From positions 124,001 through 188,000 of the forward strand of contig NZ_JAIQZM010000005.1 of assembly GCF_023333595.1 (NCBI RefSeq): a stretch of DNA of 64,000 bases, in the 5' to 3' direction. Every line of letters starts with the position of its first letter. The stretch's first letter is position 1. This DNA comes from Argonema galeatum A003/A1. Its GTDB lineage: Bacteria; Cyanobacteriota; Cyanobacteriia; Cyanobacteriales; Aerosakkonemataceae. Under the pieces are notes generated by a model, which ran no database searches, was not told where the DNA came from, and was given only the letters and a program-made list of their open reading frames with translations. This document shows positions 1-8,663 of this stretch, in pieces. A program made the translations under genes and the position numbers.

Positions 1-1
1 G

Positions 2-1198
2 GGTCAAGTACAAGATTCCTGCTCTTTTCTTTGCCATCAAACAATTGAAGATGATTTCGTCGTAAAATTCCAGCAAAAATTAACCGATTTGGGAATACTA
101 GAAACTGCAACCAAAGAACAACAACTTGAACCAACGCCTGAAATTCCCAACTTTTCCATTCCCCCTCTCAAACCAACAGTACAGTGGATACGCCACCCAG
201 ATGGTTATTGGCTATTACGCAATCCAGAAGATATCGCATTTCTGCAAGTAAACGATATCGATAAACCTGTAATTTCCCAACTTGGGAAATTACCTTTACC
301 AGAAATTATCGAAAAATACGATATCAGCAGAGAGCAACTAGAATACCTGTTGCAGATGTTAGCAGCGACGGGAATGTTAGAAGGAACCAAACCAGCTAAA
401 CCACCCAGAAAATTCACCTTACTGCAATTACTTTTTTTCAAGTTTCCCCTATTCAATCCCGATAGTTGGCTAACGCAGCATCTTAATAAAGTTCGCTTTA
501 TCTTTAATCCCATATTTAGTGCGTTACTATTGGCATTTTTATCATCTTCTATTGCCATTGGCATATCGCGACAAGCAGAAATCATCCAAGCAAGTCGTGA
601 TTTGTGGAGTAAGGGATTTACTAACCTAATTCTTCCCTTCGCTTTGCTGATAATGCTGGTAGTTTCTCTTCACGAACTCGGTCATGCTTTTACTTTAAAA
701 CATTACGGAGGTATTGTACCAGAAATCGGATTAATGTTTATATGTTTGCTACCGGGAGCTTATACTAATACTACCGATGCTTACAGTTTGGTAAAACGCA
801 GACAAAGAGCTTTAGTAATGGTAGCTGGAGTGCTGTGTCAGTTGGTAATTTGGGCAATAGCTTTATGGATCTGGATGTTGTCAAATTCAGTAACTTGGCT
901 GCATCAAACTAGCTACTTGCTGATGGTAGCAGCACAACTGACACTGGCTTTAAATCTTAATCCGCTGAATCGGTTTGATGGTTACTATTTAGCAGTAGCT
1001 ATGACTGGAATTAACAATTTGCGTCAAAAGTCTTTTAAATTTTACGCTCAGATGCTAAAGGGAGAACCAAGTTTAGAACGACCGAACGACCAATTAATTT
1101 TAGCAGCTTATGCACCTTGCTGTTTAATCTATATTGTTTGGGTTTTCGGTTACTTGCTGTTTTGGCTTGGCAATTTGCTGCTAGCGAATTTAAGGTAA
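2..1198 (+). CDS. M50-family membrane metallopeptidase, 5'-truncated by the window edge
   Basis: The frame is open from base 2, with no stop before the first possible internal start (TTG at 89), so the true start lies upstream of the window. The product is a multi-pass membrane protein of the M50 (site-2-protease-like) group. A HELGH zinc motif is encoded at 671-685 inside a hydrophobic segment. An N-P-x-N-R-F-D-G motif near 959-985 supplies the probable third zinc ligand. The part before the first membrane segment is soluble and resembles PqqD-like winged-helix modules. Such modules accompany M50 proteins annotated as putative peptide zinc metalloproteases, often near peptide-export genes. 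The substrate is unknown. The small exported protein gene 39 bp downstream may be co-transcribed. Family assignment is firm; the role is inferred. Confidence 0.8.
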   Translation, partial: GQVQDSCSFLCHQTIEDDFVVKFQQKLTDLGILETATKEQQLEPTPEIPNFSIPPLKPTVQWIRHPDGYWLLRNPEDIAFLQVNDIDKPVISQLGKLPLPEIIEKYDISREQLEYLLQMLAATGMLEGTKPAKPPRKFTLLQLLFFKFPLFNPDSWLTQHLNKVRFIFNPIFSALLLAFLSSSIAIGISRQAEIIQASRDLWSKGFTNLILPFALLIMLVVSLHELGHAFTLKHYGGIVPEIGLMFICLLPGAYTNTTDAYSLVKRRQRALVMVAGVLCQLVIWAIALWIWMLSNSVTWLHQTSYLLMVAAQLTLALNLNPLNRFDGYYLAVAMTGINNLRQKSFKFYAQMLKGEPSLERPNDQLILAAYAPCCLIYIVWVFGYLLFWLGNLLLANLR

Positions 1199-1237
1199 AA
1201 TTTTTCAAGGGTAATTATCGTTAAAGAGGTAAGTTTG

Positions 1238-1696
1238 ATGAAGATGTTGAGGAAAAGTAGTTTTTTACCGATCGCAGCAGCGATATCAGTAACAATAGTA
1301 ATGGGTACTGAGTCAGCTAAGGCATATAGCTTGTATCCCAATCCCTGCAAGAACAACGTTACTAACCCATCTGGCGGCGGTTCGTTTAACCCATCTGACC
1401 CGAATGGTGGGGGGTTTGATTTTGATGGTAACGGAACCACTCGCAATATTCCAGAATCTTCTACTGCTTGGACTTTAGTGGCGTTGGGTGTAATAGGTAC
1501 AGGTGCATTGCTAAAACACAGCCGTAAAAGTAAGTTTAAAAAGCGTATCAGATTGGAACTTAACCGAGTTAATTTATCTCAGCAGGGTAAACAGGTATTT
1601 CAGCCAAAAGAAACTAATTTTGCTGCTGTTGTTCCACCTATTGATAATGCAGAAGATGGGGAAATTCAGTGGCTAGAATTCTTCAAGGCATCTTGA
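1238..1696 (+). CDS. small exported protein with PEP-CTERM-like anchor and long C-terminal tail
   Basis: The ATG at 1238 is chosen over a TTG at 1235 because an AGAGGT ribosome-binding site lies 8 bp upstream. The roughly 152-residue product starts with a signal peptide that ends near an AKA motif. A Gly/Asn/Pro-rich stretch follows, then a segment that begins PESSTAW, continues with a hydrophobic helix and ends in a basic cluster (HSRKSKFKKR). This is the layout of a PEP-CTERM sorting signal, but the motif is PES rather than PEP. About 50 residues follow the basic cluster, whereas normal PEP-CTERM proteins end there. It could instead be a single-pass membrane protein. No function is known; the gene follows the M50 peptidase closely. 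Confidence 0.65.
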   Translation: MKMLRKSSFLPIAAAISVTIVMGTESAKAYSLYPNPCKNNVTNPSGGGSFNPSDPNGGGFDFDGNGTTRNIPESSTAWTLVALGVIGTGALLKHSRKSKFKKRIRLELNRVNLSQQGKQVFQPKETNFAAVVPPIDNAEDGEIQWLEFFKAS

Positions 1697-1763
1697 TATA
1701 TTTGTGTACCAACGCCAATTTTCATTCTTAATACCACATCCGGGTTAACTACCCCTTTTTTTG

Positions 1764-1791
1764 AAGCCCGCACAGGCGGGCTTTGTTTGTG
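1764..1791 (+). terminator. rho-independent terminator after the 1238 gene
   Basis: An 8-bp GC-rich stem (AAGCCCGC / GCGGGCTT) with a 4-base loop is followed by a T-rich run. It fits the end of the plus-strand transcript from the M50 and small exported protein genes. Confidence 0.7.
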
Positions 1792-1865
1792 TAGCCGCGA
1801 CTTTAGTCGTCGGGTAAAAAAGAGTTTAGACAAGCGGATTTGCTATAACATCAAATTCCCCGAAC

Positions 1866-1887
1866 AAAAAACCCCCTGATGGGGGCT
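1866..1887 (-). terminator. rho-independent terminator of ndhF1-ndhD1
   Basis: Read on the minus strand, a CCCCC/GGGGG stem with a 4-base loop is followed by six T residues, 40 bp after the ndhD1 stop codon. It is a good intrinsic terminator for the minus-strand ndh transcript. Confidence 0.75.
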
Positions 1888-1926
1888 TTATTCCTCTAGC
1901 CGCACATAACGGCATCGAGCATTTCA

Positions 1927-3510
1927 TCAATCGCCAATTACCGGCGCACGCATCATTTGCTGCAACGCCATCGGCACAGCTGTATCTTCTGTTTTCAGCG
2001 CTAGCGTTGGCACCGACGCACGCAATCGGGCCGTCAGCTTCACCATTGTGGCATCATACATTTGAGTCACAAGTTTGGGATAAAACCCAATCCCAATAAT
2101 CGGCACCAACAGAGAAGCAATAATAAACACTTCTCGCGGTTCCGCATCGATTAAAGCTTCGTGTGCGACTAACTCCTTGTTTTCCGGGCCGTAAAAAATC
2201 TCTCGCAACATCGACAGCAGATAAATCGGCGTCAAAATAACACCAACCGCTGCCAAGAATACCACCACCACTTTAAAAGTGGGATTGTAAGCATCGCTGG
2301 TTGCAAAACCGACAAACACCATCAACTCTGCCACAAAACCGCTCATTCCCGGCAATGCTAAAGACGCCAGCGAACAAGCTGTCCACATCGAGAACATCTT
2401 ACGCATTTTCTGACCGACGCCACCCATTTCATCTAACATTAAAGTATGCGTCCGGTCATAAGTCGCTCCCACCAGGAAGAACAAACTCGCCCCAATCAAA
2501 CCGTGGGAAATCATTTGCAGCATTGCGCCACTGGTGCCCAAATCGGTAAAAGAAGCAAACCCAATTAGCACAAATCCCATGTGAGATATTGACGAATAAG
2601 CAATTTTGCGCTTCAAGTTCCGCTGAGCGAAAGAAGTGAGAGCGGCGTAAATAATATTCACAACGCCCAAAATCACCAAAGCTGGCGCGAAAACTGCGTG
2701 AGCGTCAGGTAACATCCCCGCATTCATCCGCAGCAGGGCATATCCCCCCATTTTCAGGAGAATACCAGCCAGCAACATATGTACTGGTGCGGTAGCTTCA
2801 CCGTGAGCATCGGGAAGCCAAGTGTGTAATGGAATAATCGGCAGCTTAACCCCGTAAGCAATCAGAAACGCTGCATACATCAAAAGTTGGAAATTCAGGG
2901 CGTAGTCCTTAGCGGCGATCGCACTCATATCGAACGTCACAGTATCGCCGTAGAACGCCATCGCCAGCGCCGCTACCAAAATAAATAGCGAACCGCCCGC
3001 TGTGTACAAAATAAACTTAGTAGCCGCGTAAAGGCGCTTCTTACCGCCCCAGATTGACAGCAGCAGGTAAACCGGAATCAATTCCAGTTCCCATACCAGG
3101 AAAAACAACAGCATATCCTGGACAGCAAACACGGCTATTTGACCGCCGTACATCGCCAGCATCAAAAAATAAAACAACTTCGGCTTTAGCGTTACCGGCC
3201 AAGCTGCCAAAGTTGCCAGGGTTGTCATGAAACCAGTCAGCAACACGAGAGGCATAGATAACCCATCGACCCCAACCGACCAATTTAAGTCGAGTTGAGG
3301 CACCCAGGCATAGCTTTCTACCAGTTGCAGATTTGGATTGCTTAAGTCGTACTGGGTGTAGAAAGCGTAAACAATCAGAGCAAAATCAATCAGTCCGACT
3401 GTGAGGGCGTACCATCGCACCGTTTTGCCGTCTTTGTCCGGCACGATCGGTATCAGCAGGGACGCCGCGATGGGAAACAGGATTATCGTTGTCAGCCAAG
3501 GAAAATTCAT
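1927..3510 (-). CDS. ndhD1: NAD(P)H-quinone oxidoreductase chain 4 (NdhD1)
   Basis: This is a proton-pumping antiporter-like membrane subunit of cyanobacterial NDH-1, which carries electrons from ferredoxin to plastoquinone in the thylakoid for respiration and cyclic flow. The 527-residue length is normal. The protein is hydrophobic throughout, with the family motif [20 protein letters not shown] and a conserved Lys/Glu-bearing antiporter core (W-E-L-E-L-I-P-V-Y). The gene lies 170 bp downstream of ndhF1 on the same strand, which is the known ndhF1-ndhD1 arrangement of the respiratory/cyclic NDH-1L form. It is assigned to D1 rather than the CO2-uptake paralogues mainly from this pairing. A minus-strand terminator follows. 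Confidence 0.93.
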   Translation of the reverse strand: MNFPWLTTIILFPIAASLLIPIVPDKDGKTVRWYALTVGLIDFALIVYAFYTQYDLSNPNLQLVESYAWVPQLDLNWSVGVDGLSMPLVLLTGFMTTLATLAAWPVTLKPKLFYFLMLAMYGGQIAVFAVQDMLLFFLVWELELIPVYLLLSIWGGKKRLYAATKFILYTAGGSLFILVAALAMAFYGDTVTFDMSAIAAKDYALNFQLLMYAAFLIAYGVKLPIIPLHTWLPDAHGEATAPVHMLLAGILLKMGGYALLRMNAGMLPDAHAVFAPALVILGVVNIIYAALTSFAQRNLKRKIAYSSISHMGFVLIGFASFTDLGTSGAMLQMISHGLIGASLFFLVGATYDRTHTLMLDEMGGVGQKMRKMFSMWTACSLASLALPGMSGFVAELMVFVGFATSDAYNPTFKVVVVFLAAVGVILTPIYLLSMLREIFYGPENKELVAHEALIDAEPREVFIIASLLVPIIGIGFYPKLVTQMYDATMVKLTARLRASVPTLALKTEDTAVPMALQQMMRAPVIGD

Positions 3511-3538
3511 TGGGAATAAGGGAATGGGGAATAGGAAA

Positions 3539-3624
3539 TGGGGAGTGGGGGAGTAAGGGAGTGGGGGAGTGGGGGAGTGGGGGAGTGGGGGAGTGGGGGA
3601 GTGGGGGATGTGGGGGAGTGGGGC
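3539..3624. repeat. tandem G-rich 8-mer array between ndhF1 and ndhD1
   Basis: About ten copies of the unit GTGGGGGA run in tandem, with small variants at the ends. They are followed by a short CCCCTAG heptamer array near 3646-3673. On the transcribed minus strand this is a C-rich leader of the ndhD1 segment. A related array on the other strand sits at 17207-17299. Confidence 0.9.
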
Positions 3625-3680
3625 AGCAATTTTCTTCCCTCTTCCCTAGCCCCTAGCCCCTAGCTCCTAGCCCCTTCTTC

Positions 3681-5756
3681 TCACGTTACGCCAAAGAAAA
3701 TCACGGTGATGAGGACTGCTGCAAACACGATCAAGGCGTAGAATTGGGCGCGGCCCGTTTCCAAGTATTTCAGACCTTCACCGCTTAAGAGGGTAACTAA
3801 GCCTGTTAGGTTGACAGCACCATCGACCACTTTGAGGTCTACTTCCATAACTGCTCTGGCTAAGCGGCGGCTACCTTGAACGAAGAGGTTATTGTAAATT
3901 TCGTCAAAGTACCACTTGTTTTTCGACAGCTTATACCAGAAGGGGATTTTTTGCGCGATCGCATTCGCATCAATCTTGCCCCAAAAGTACATCAAGAAAG
4001 CCAGCGTAATTCCGATCGACGAAATCGCGACAGAACTGCCTGCCATAATCAGGAATTCTGTCAAGTTTTCGTGTCCTGCTTCTGCTGGCAACTCGGCCAC
4101 TAATTCTGTCGCCGGATGGATAAATTCCTCGAAGTAATTGCCAAAAGGAGTTCCTATCAAGCCAATCAGCATCGAGGGAATCGCCAAAATCATCAGCGGC
4201 AGAGTCATCGTAATCGGTGACTCGTGGGGAGAATGGCTATGACTGTGACCGTGACTGTGACTATCGTGAGCTTCTTCTACGGTCAGTTCTTGCGGATTCA
4301 TCGCGCCAGGGCCAAAAGCTAAACCCTGACTCTGTAACACTTCTGCTGTAATCTTGTTCCGCACATCTTCTTCGTTCCCTCTGAATTTGCCCTCAAAGGT
4401 GGTCAAATACATTCGGAACATATAGAAAGCGGTGATTCCAGCGGTCACCCAGCCGATCGCCCACAGAACTGGATTAGCTTGAAAGGTAGAACCCAGGATT
4501 TCATCTTTTGACCAGAATCCTGCAAACGGTGGGATACCGGAGATAGCCAAAGTTCCGATCAAAAAGGTAATTGCGGTGATCGGCATATATTTCCTGAGAC
4601 CGCCCATCATCCGCATATCCTGAGCATAAGCAGGGTCGTGACCGACCGCTGATTCCATGCCGTGAATCACCGACCCAGAACCAAGGAACAGCATCGCTTT
4701 GAAGTAAGCGTGGGTCATCAGGTGAAACAACCCAGCGCTGTATGCACCTACCCCCATTGCCATTACCATGTAGCCCAGCTGGGACATCGTGGAATAGGCC
4801 AAACCCTTCTTAATGTCGTTTTGGGTAATAGCGGTGGTTGCCCCAACAAAGGCTGTGACAGCACCCGTCCAGGCGATCGTATTCATCGCCACAGGGATGT
4901 CTTCAAACACCGGATACATCCGCGCAATCAGGAATACCCCAGCAGCCACCATCGTCGCTGCGTGGATGAGAGCTGAGATGGGGGTTGGGCCTTCCATCGC
5001 ATCCGGCAACCAAACGTGCAACGGCACTTGAGCGGATTTCGCCACCGGCCCCATAAATACTAAAATCGCCAACAAAGCTGCCAAACCGGCGCTGACATAG
5101 CCCGATTCTACAAAAGCGTGTAGATGGGCTCCCATAACATCAAACTCAAAGCTGCCGGTAGCCCAATAAAGACCGAGAATTCCCAGCAGCAATCCAAAGT
5201 CGCCTACCCGGTTGACAACAAACGCCTTTTGACAAGCGTCTGCTGCTGCCTTGCGATCGTACCAAAAGCCAATCAGCAAGTAGGAACACATCCCGACGAG
5301 TTCCCAGAAGATATAAACCTGCACCAAGTTTGGGCTAATTACCAAACCCAACATCGATGCGCTAAATAGGCTCAGGTAGGCGTAGAAGCGTACATAACCA
5401 GGGTCGTGAGCCATGTAGCCATCTGTATAGACCATGACCAGGAAGGCTACCGTCGTCACGATTACTAACATCAGGGCTGTCAGATGATCGATCGTATAGC
5501 CCATTTGGAGATGAAAATTACCAGCCGACGCCCATTCCAGGGTGCGGATATAGGGTTCGTGGCCTTTAAATTGACTCCAGAGCAAAGCAAAGGATAGAAC
5601 CATTGCCGCTCCCAGCAGGGAGACTATAAACACGGCATTCAACTGCCGCAACTGGTTCGTAAATTTATTAAACGAAATCAGCCCGATGCCGACTAACATC
5701 GCCCCGAAAAGGGGCAGGACGGGTATTAGCCAAGCATACTGATAGATCGGTTCCAT
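3681..5756 (-). CDS. ndhF1: NAD(P)H-quinone oxidoreductase chain 5 (NdhF1)
   Basis: This is the largest antiporter-like subunit of thylakoid NDH-1, with a long C-terminal lateral helix. The product is about 691 residues, normal for the family. It contains YWATGSFEFD and the core motif VPLHVWLPDAMEGPTPISAL, followed by the quinone-side helices. A His-rich loop of alternating H, S and G lies around residues 475-490, before the late membrane segments. The ATG at 5756 is preferred over a GTG one codon upstream. The gene is the first of the ndhF1-ndhD1 pair, and the region upstream to 5957 holds two hairpins belonging to the end of the thioredoxin gene. Identification is firm; the F1 type is inferred from the pairing. 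Confidence 0.93.
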   Translation of the reverse strand: MEPIYQYAWLIPVLPLFGAMLVGIGLISFNKFTNQLRQLNAVFIVSLLGAAMVLSFALLWSQFKGHEPYIRTLEWASAGNFHLQMGYTIDHLTALMLVIVTTVAFLVMVYTDGYMAHDPGYVRFYAYLSLFSASMLGLVISPNLVQVYIFWELVGMCSYLLIGFWYDRKAAADACQKAFVVNRVGDFGLLLGILGLYWATGSFEFDVMGAHLHAFVESGYVSAGLAALLAILVFMGPVAKSAQVPLHVWLPDAMEGPTPISALIHAATMVAAGVFLIARMYPVFEDIPVAMNTIAWTGAVTAFVGATTAITQNDIKKGLAYSTMSQLGYMVMAMGVGAYSAGLFHLMTHAYFKAMLFLGSGSVIHGMESAVGHDPAYAQDMRMMGGLRKYMPITAITFLIGTLAISGIPPFAGFWSKDEILGSTFQANPVLWAIGWVTAGITAFYMFRMYLTTFEGKFRGNEEDVRNKITAEVLQSQGLAFGPGAMNPQELTVEEAHDSHSHGHSHSHSPHESPITMTLPLMILAIPSMLIGLIGTPFGNYFEEFIHPATELVAELPAEAGHENLTEFLIMAGSSVAISSIGITLAFLMYFWGKIDANAIAQKIPFWYKLSKNKWYFDEIYNNLFVQGSRRLARAVMEVDLKVVDGAVNLTGLVTLLSGEGLKYLETGRAQFYALIVFAAVLITVIFFGVT

Positions 5757-5850
5757 CACTAATGCCTACTTTAAAGTTGTTCGTTCAAGGGACAGCAAAA
5801 CCGTTAACAATTGTGACACACATCTTCGCCTTCTCTGGTTCCATAAAATA

Positions 5851-5876
5851 CCCCACCCAGATTAATCTGGGTGGGG
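5851..5876 (-). terminator. perfect 26-bp palindrome, probable terminator of the thioredoxin gene
   Basis: The two 13-base halves are exact reverse complements with no spacer (CCCCACCCAGATT and its complement), and on the minus strand a TATTTTA run follows. A second hairpin with a 9-bp stem at 5917-5941 lies just after the thioredoxin stop. Together they probably end the thioredoxin transcript and insulate ndhF1. Confidence 0.55.
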
Positions 5877-5957
5877 TGGTGAAGAACTTGCCCTGGCTTT
5901 GTGGGGGAGGGGGTAAGGGGCAAGCAGCAATCGCTTGCCCCTGGCCCCTTCCCCAAG

Positions 5958-6341
5958 CTATGCGGAATAACTTTGATATTCGATCGGCTCTAAGCGTTGG
6001 CGTTTGCTACGGTCTGCATAACCCAGGCAAATGGAATCCAATGCCGCAGAAAGGTCATCCCGACCTTGGAAACGATCGAGACGATACGCAATCAGGCCGT
6101 CTTCAAACAAAATCAGGGTTGGCAAAGTTGTCAGTTGATAACTATGAGCCAGTTTAAAATTATCGTCAGCATTAATACTTACTAGCTTGACGTTTTGGCC
6201 GCATTTTGCCTGAAACCGAATTAATTGGGGGCTAATCATTCGACACAAACCACACCAGGGAGCCGAAAAATGAACTAGCACCGGAATGGGAGATTTTAAA
6301 ACTTCTTGTGTAAACGTCCGTTCGTTAACCGACAGCAGCAT
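5958..6341 (-). CDS. atypical thioredoxin with WCGLC active site
   Basis: The 127-residue protein has a single thioredoxin fold with the redox site SAPWCGLC (Cys30 and Cys33) and the cis-Pro motif TTLPTL. The usual WCGPC is replaced by WCGLC, a variant reported for the atypical cyanobacterial TrxC-type thioredoxins. A C-terminal tail of about 20 polar residues follows the fold. The protein is expected to be cytosolic and to exchange disulfides, but the changed dipeptide alters redox potential and partner choice. It is a minus-strand gene between NnrU and ndhF1. The TrxC assignment is from memory of the motif; thioredoxin family membership is firm. Confidence 0.82.
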   Translation of the reverse strand: MLLSVNERTFTQEVLKSPIPVLVHFSAPWCGLCRMISPQLIRFQAKCGQNVKLVSINADDNFKLAHSYQLTTLPTLILFEDGLIAYRLDRFQGRDDLSAALDSICLGYADRSKRQRLEPIEYQSYSA

Positions 6342-6425
6342 GATCCCTCAAGCTAAGGTTTATATGGGTTTGATATGGCGTTGGGATCATGTTACATCGA
6401 TTCGGGATCGTGTGGCTTATTGGTA

Positions 6426-6556
6426 GATTTTAGATTTTGGATTTTGGATTTTGGATTTTGGATTGGTAAATCTCACCTGCTGCCCTCTAGCCCCCTCCCC
6501 CATGCCCATTTTGACTTTTGACTTTTGAATGAGTGACTTTTGACTTTTGACTTCCC
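6426..6556. repeat. two heptamer tandem repeat tracts
   Basis: A tract of the 7-mer ATTTTGG (about 6431-6467) is followed by tracts of TTTTGAC (about 6508-6554). The second unit is the complement of the GTCAAAA unit seen at 8536-8583 and inside a gene at 18713-18744. They lie between the NnrU gene and the thioredoxin gene; no other feature is visible here. Confidence 0.85.
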
Positions 6557-6572
6557 TAGCCCCTAGCCCCTA

Positions 6573-7289
6573 CTAAAAGCGAACGCTAGCAGTAACCCTC
6601 ATTAAAAGTGGGTGAGCCCACCACAACAGCAGCACAAAAACACCTAAACCCAGGTAAGCTGGCCGAATAAACTCCCGCCATACAAACGTTTGACGCCCTT
6701 GGAGCATAGCGAGAAAGGGAATAACAGAAGTGCGAGCTTTCACCGCTTCAAAGGCTTCGCCATAACGAGACTGAAGGCGATAATCGCCATGCCAGACGCC
6801 AAACAAATGATGCAGAATCAAGCCAATTGACGTGACTGCGGTAAAAGTGGTACCAATCCAGAGTGTGTGAGCGATGCACCAGATTACCTGTCCCACCATC
6901 TGAGGATGTCTGGTGATGCGAATAATGCCAGTTTCGTAGAGATGAACTTGAGGTTTTTCGATCGCAGCAATTTCCAGCAGGTTAAATGTAGCAGGATAGA
7001 GAAACAGGAAAGACACAGCTGACAACACCCATACCAAGGGTTGCACTGCCGGTATATCCTGAACTTGCCATAGTTGCAAGCCATCGTACCGATGGTTAAA
7101 AAAGTAAAGGATTGTTACGACAGCTAGCGGCAGACTAACCAGAGCAAACAGAATGCGGTAAGCCCTGGGGCCAATCTGTTTTTCACCCCACGGACGGAGG
7201 GCAGCTAAACCGCTGTGAGCGATCGCAAAACCCAAAAGCAACCCCAGAATAGCGAAATGGCTGGGAGTCAGCCAAGCAAATAACATCAT
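6573..7289 (-). CDS. NnrU-domain membrane protein, Z-ISO-like
   Basis: The 238-residue membrane protein has about six hydrophobic segments. It carries the NnrU-family signature RITRHPQMVGQVIWCIAHTL and conserved histidines. The family includes plant 15-cis-zeta-carotene isomerase (Z-ISO), a haem-dependent enzyme of carotenoid biosynthesis, and the denitrification-associated NnrU proteins. In a cyanobacterium a carotenoid-isomerase-like role is the more likely of the two. The start is an ATG-ATG pair. The gene is divergent from the LysR regulator gene with about 200 bp between their starts, so the regulator could act on it. Fold and family are clear; substrate is inferred. Confidence 0.75.
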   Translation of the reverse strand: MMLFAWLTPSHFAILGLLLGFAIAHSGLAALRPWGEKQIGPRAYRILFALVSLPLAVVTILYFFNHRYDGLQLWQVQDIPAVQPLVWVLSAVSFLFLYPATFNLLEIAAIEKPQVHLYETGIIRITRHPQMVGQVIWCIAHTLWIGTTFTAVTSIGLILHHLFGVWHGDYRLQSRYGEAFEAVKARTSVIPFLAMLQGRQTFVWREFIRPAYLGLGVFVLLLWWAHPLLMRVTASVRF

Positions 7290-7491
7290 AAATACTTAAG
7301 AAATTTCACTTCGATCGATTACCCCACAGTTCGTGCCACAAATATTCTCAGTGGAAACGATCCCTCGTTATGTTAATTTCGATTTCAGCAGAGGCATCAC
7401 AACAATAATTCGCTCTAAGCGCTTTTTCAAAGCCCAGACAGTCATAGTTTTTTCGCTCAAGGCTCCTTCCACCTTTACAGGTAAGCCAGTT

Positions 7492-8514
7492 ATGTCTGAC
7501 CTTCCTTTCACTTTAGATCAGTTGCGTATTCTTAAGGCGATCGCCGCCGAGGGAAGCTTCAAACGCGCTGCCGACAGTCTTTATGTCTCGCAACCCGCCG
7601 TCAGCTTGCAGGTGCAAAACTTAGAGCGGCAGTTGGATGTGCCGTTATTCGACCGAGGGGGGCGACGGGCACAACTGACAGAAGCCGGTCATCTCCTGCT
7701 CAGCTATGGCGAAAGAATAATATCACTTTGTGAAGAAACTTGTCGCGCGATCGAAGATCTGCAAAACCTTCAGGGTGGCACCTTAATTGTAGGAGCCAGT
7801 CAAACCACCGGGACATATCTCCTGCCCCGCATGATTGGCTTATTCCGGCAAAAATACCCGGATGTATCCGTGCAATTGCACGTTCACTCCACACGGCGTA
7901 CAGCATGGAGTGTGGCGAACGGACAAGTAGATCTCGCTATTATTGGAGGGGAAATTCCTTCGGAACTGGTAGAAGCTTTGGAAATAAAGCCTTACCTAGA
8001 AGATGAGTTGGCACTAATTTTGCCTGTAGTTCATCCCTTTGCTAAAGTCGATATCATCCAAAAAGATGACCTCTACAAGCTACAATTTATAGCTTTAGAC
8101 TCCCAATCGACCATTCGTAAGGTGATTGACCAGGTACTGACGCGCTGGGGCATCGATACTCGCCGTCTAAAAGTCGAAATGGAATTAAATTCGATTGAGG
8201 CAATTAAAAATGCCGTCCAGTCGGGGCTAGGAGCTGCTTTCGTTTCCATTTCGGCAATAGAAAAAGAGTTGCAGATGGGTTTTCTCCACCGCGCCACAAT
8301 TGAAGATGTGGTCGTCAAGCGGATGCTATCGGTGATTGCCAGTCCCAATCGTTATCGTTCAAAAGCAGCAGAAGCCTTTAGCCGCGAAATACTGCCCCTG
8401 TTTGCCAATCCGGGATGGGGAAAAGATATTCTAGAAACACCTTCAGTAATTGGTTATTCCCATAAAGCAACTGCTGGGGAACCACATAAAAGTGTCTCGA
8501 CCAACGGCAGTTAA
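7492..8514 (+). CDS. LysR-type regulator, RbcR/PacR group
   Basis: The 340-residue DNA-binding protein has an N-terminal winged HTH ([20 protein letters not shown], then [13 protein letters not shown]) and a C-terminal type-2 periplasmic-binding-like effector domain. The ATG at 7492 is chosen because the HTH starts nine residues later; an in-frame extension upstream to 7333 would add 53 unrelated residues. Cyanobacterial relatives (RbcR/Ycf30, PacR) control carbon fixation and photosynthetic electron-flow genes. The position beside ndhF1-ndhD1 matches the order recalled in Nostoc, where PacR and the ndhF-ndhD genes are close. The precise name is an inference. Confidence 0.87.
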   Translation: MSDLPFTLDQLRILKAIAAEGSFKRAADSLYVSQPAVSLQVQNLERQLDVPLFDRGGRRAQLTEAGHLLLSYGERIISLCEETCRAIEDLQNLQGGTLIVGASQTTGTYLLPRMIGLFRQKYPDVSVQLHVHSTRRTAWSVANGQVDLAIIGGEIPSELVEALEIKPYLEDELALILPVVHPFAKVDIIQKDDLYKLQFIALDSQSTIRKVIDQVLTRWGIDTRRLKVEMELNSIEAIKNAVQSGLGAAFVSISAIEKELQMGFLHRATIEDVVVKRMLSVIASPNRYRSKAAEAFSREILPLFANPGWGKDILETPSVIGYSHKATAGEPHKSVSTNGS

Positions 8515-8535
8515 AGGGGCTGGGGCTTGACAAGG

Positions 8536-8583
8536 CAAAAGTCAAAAGTCAAAAGTCAAAAGTCAAAAGTCAAAAGTCAAAAG
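8536..8583. repeat. heptamer tandem repeat (CAAAAGT)n
   Basis: Nearly seven copies of the unit CAAAAGT lie between the LysR gene and the Ser/Thr kinase gene. The same unit in the other orientation occurs at 6508-6554, and a copy lies inside the coding region at 18713-18744. Confidence 0.9.
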
Positions 8584-8663
8584 AAACCAGAAATCAAGTT
8601 TTTTTTGCCTTTTATCTTTTAACTTTTGCTAATCCCCGACTACTAATACCAAGTTCCTAATTT

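Noticed and set aside
7333-7491. 53-residue N-terminal extension of the LysR regulator
   Set aside because: The HTH of this family begins within about ten residues of the start; the extension has no similarity to it and spans the promoter region.
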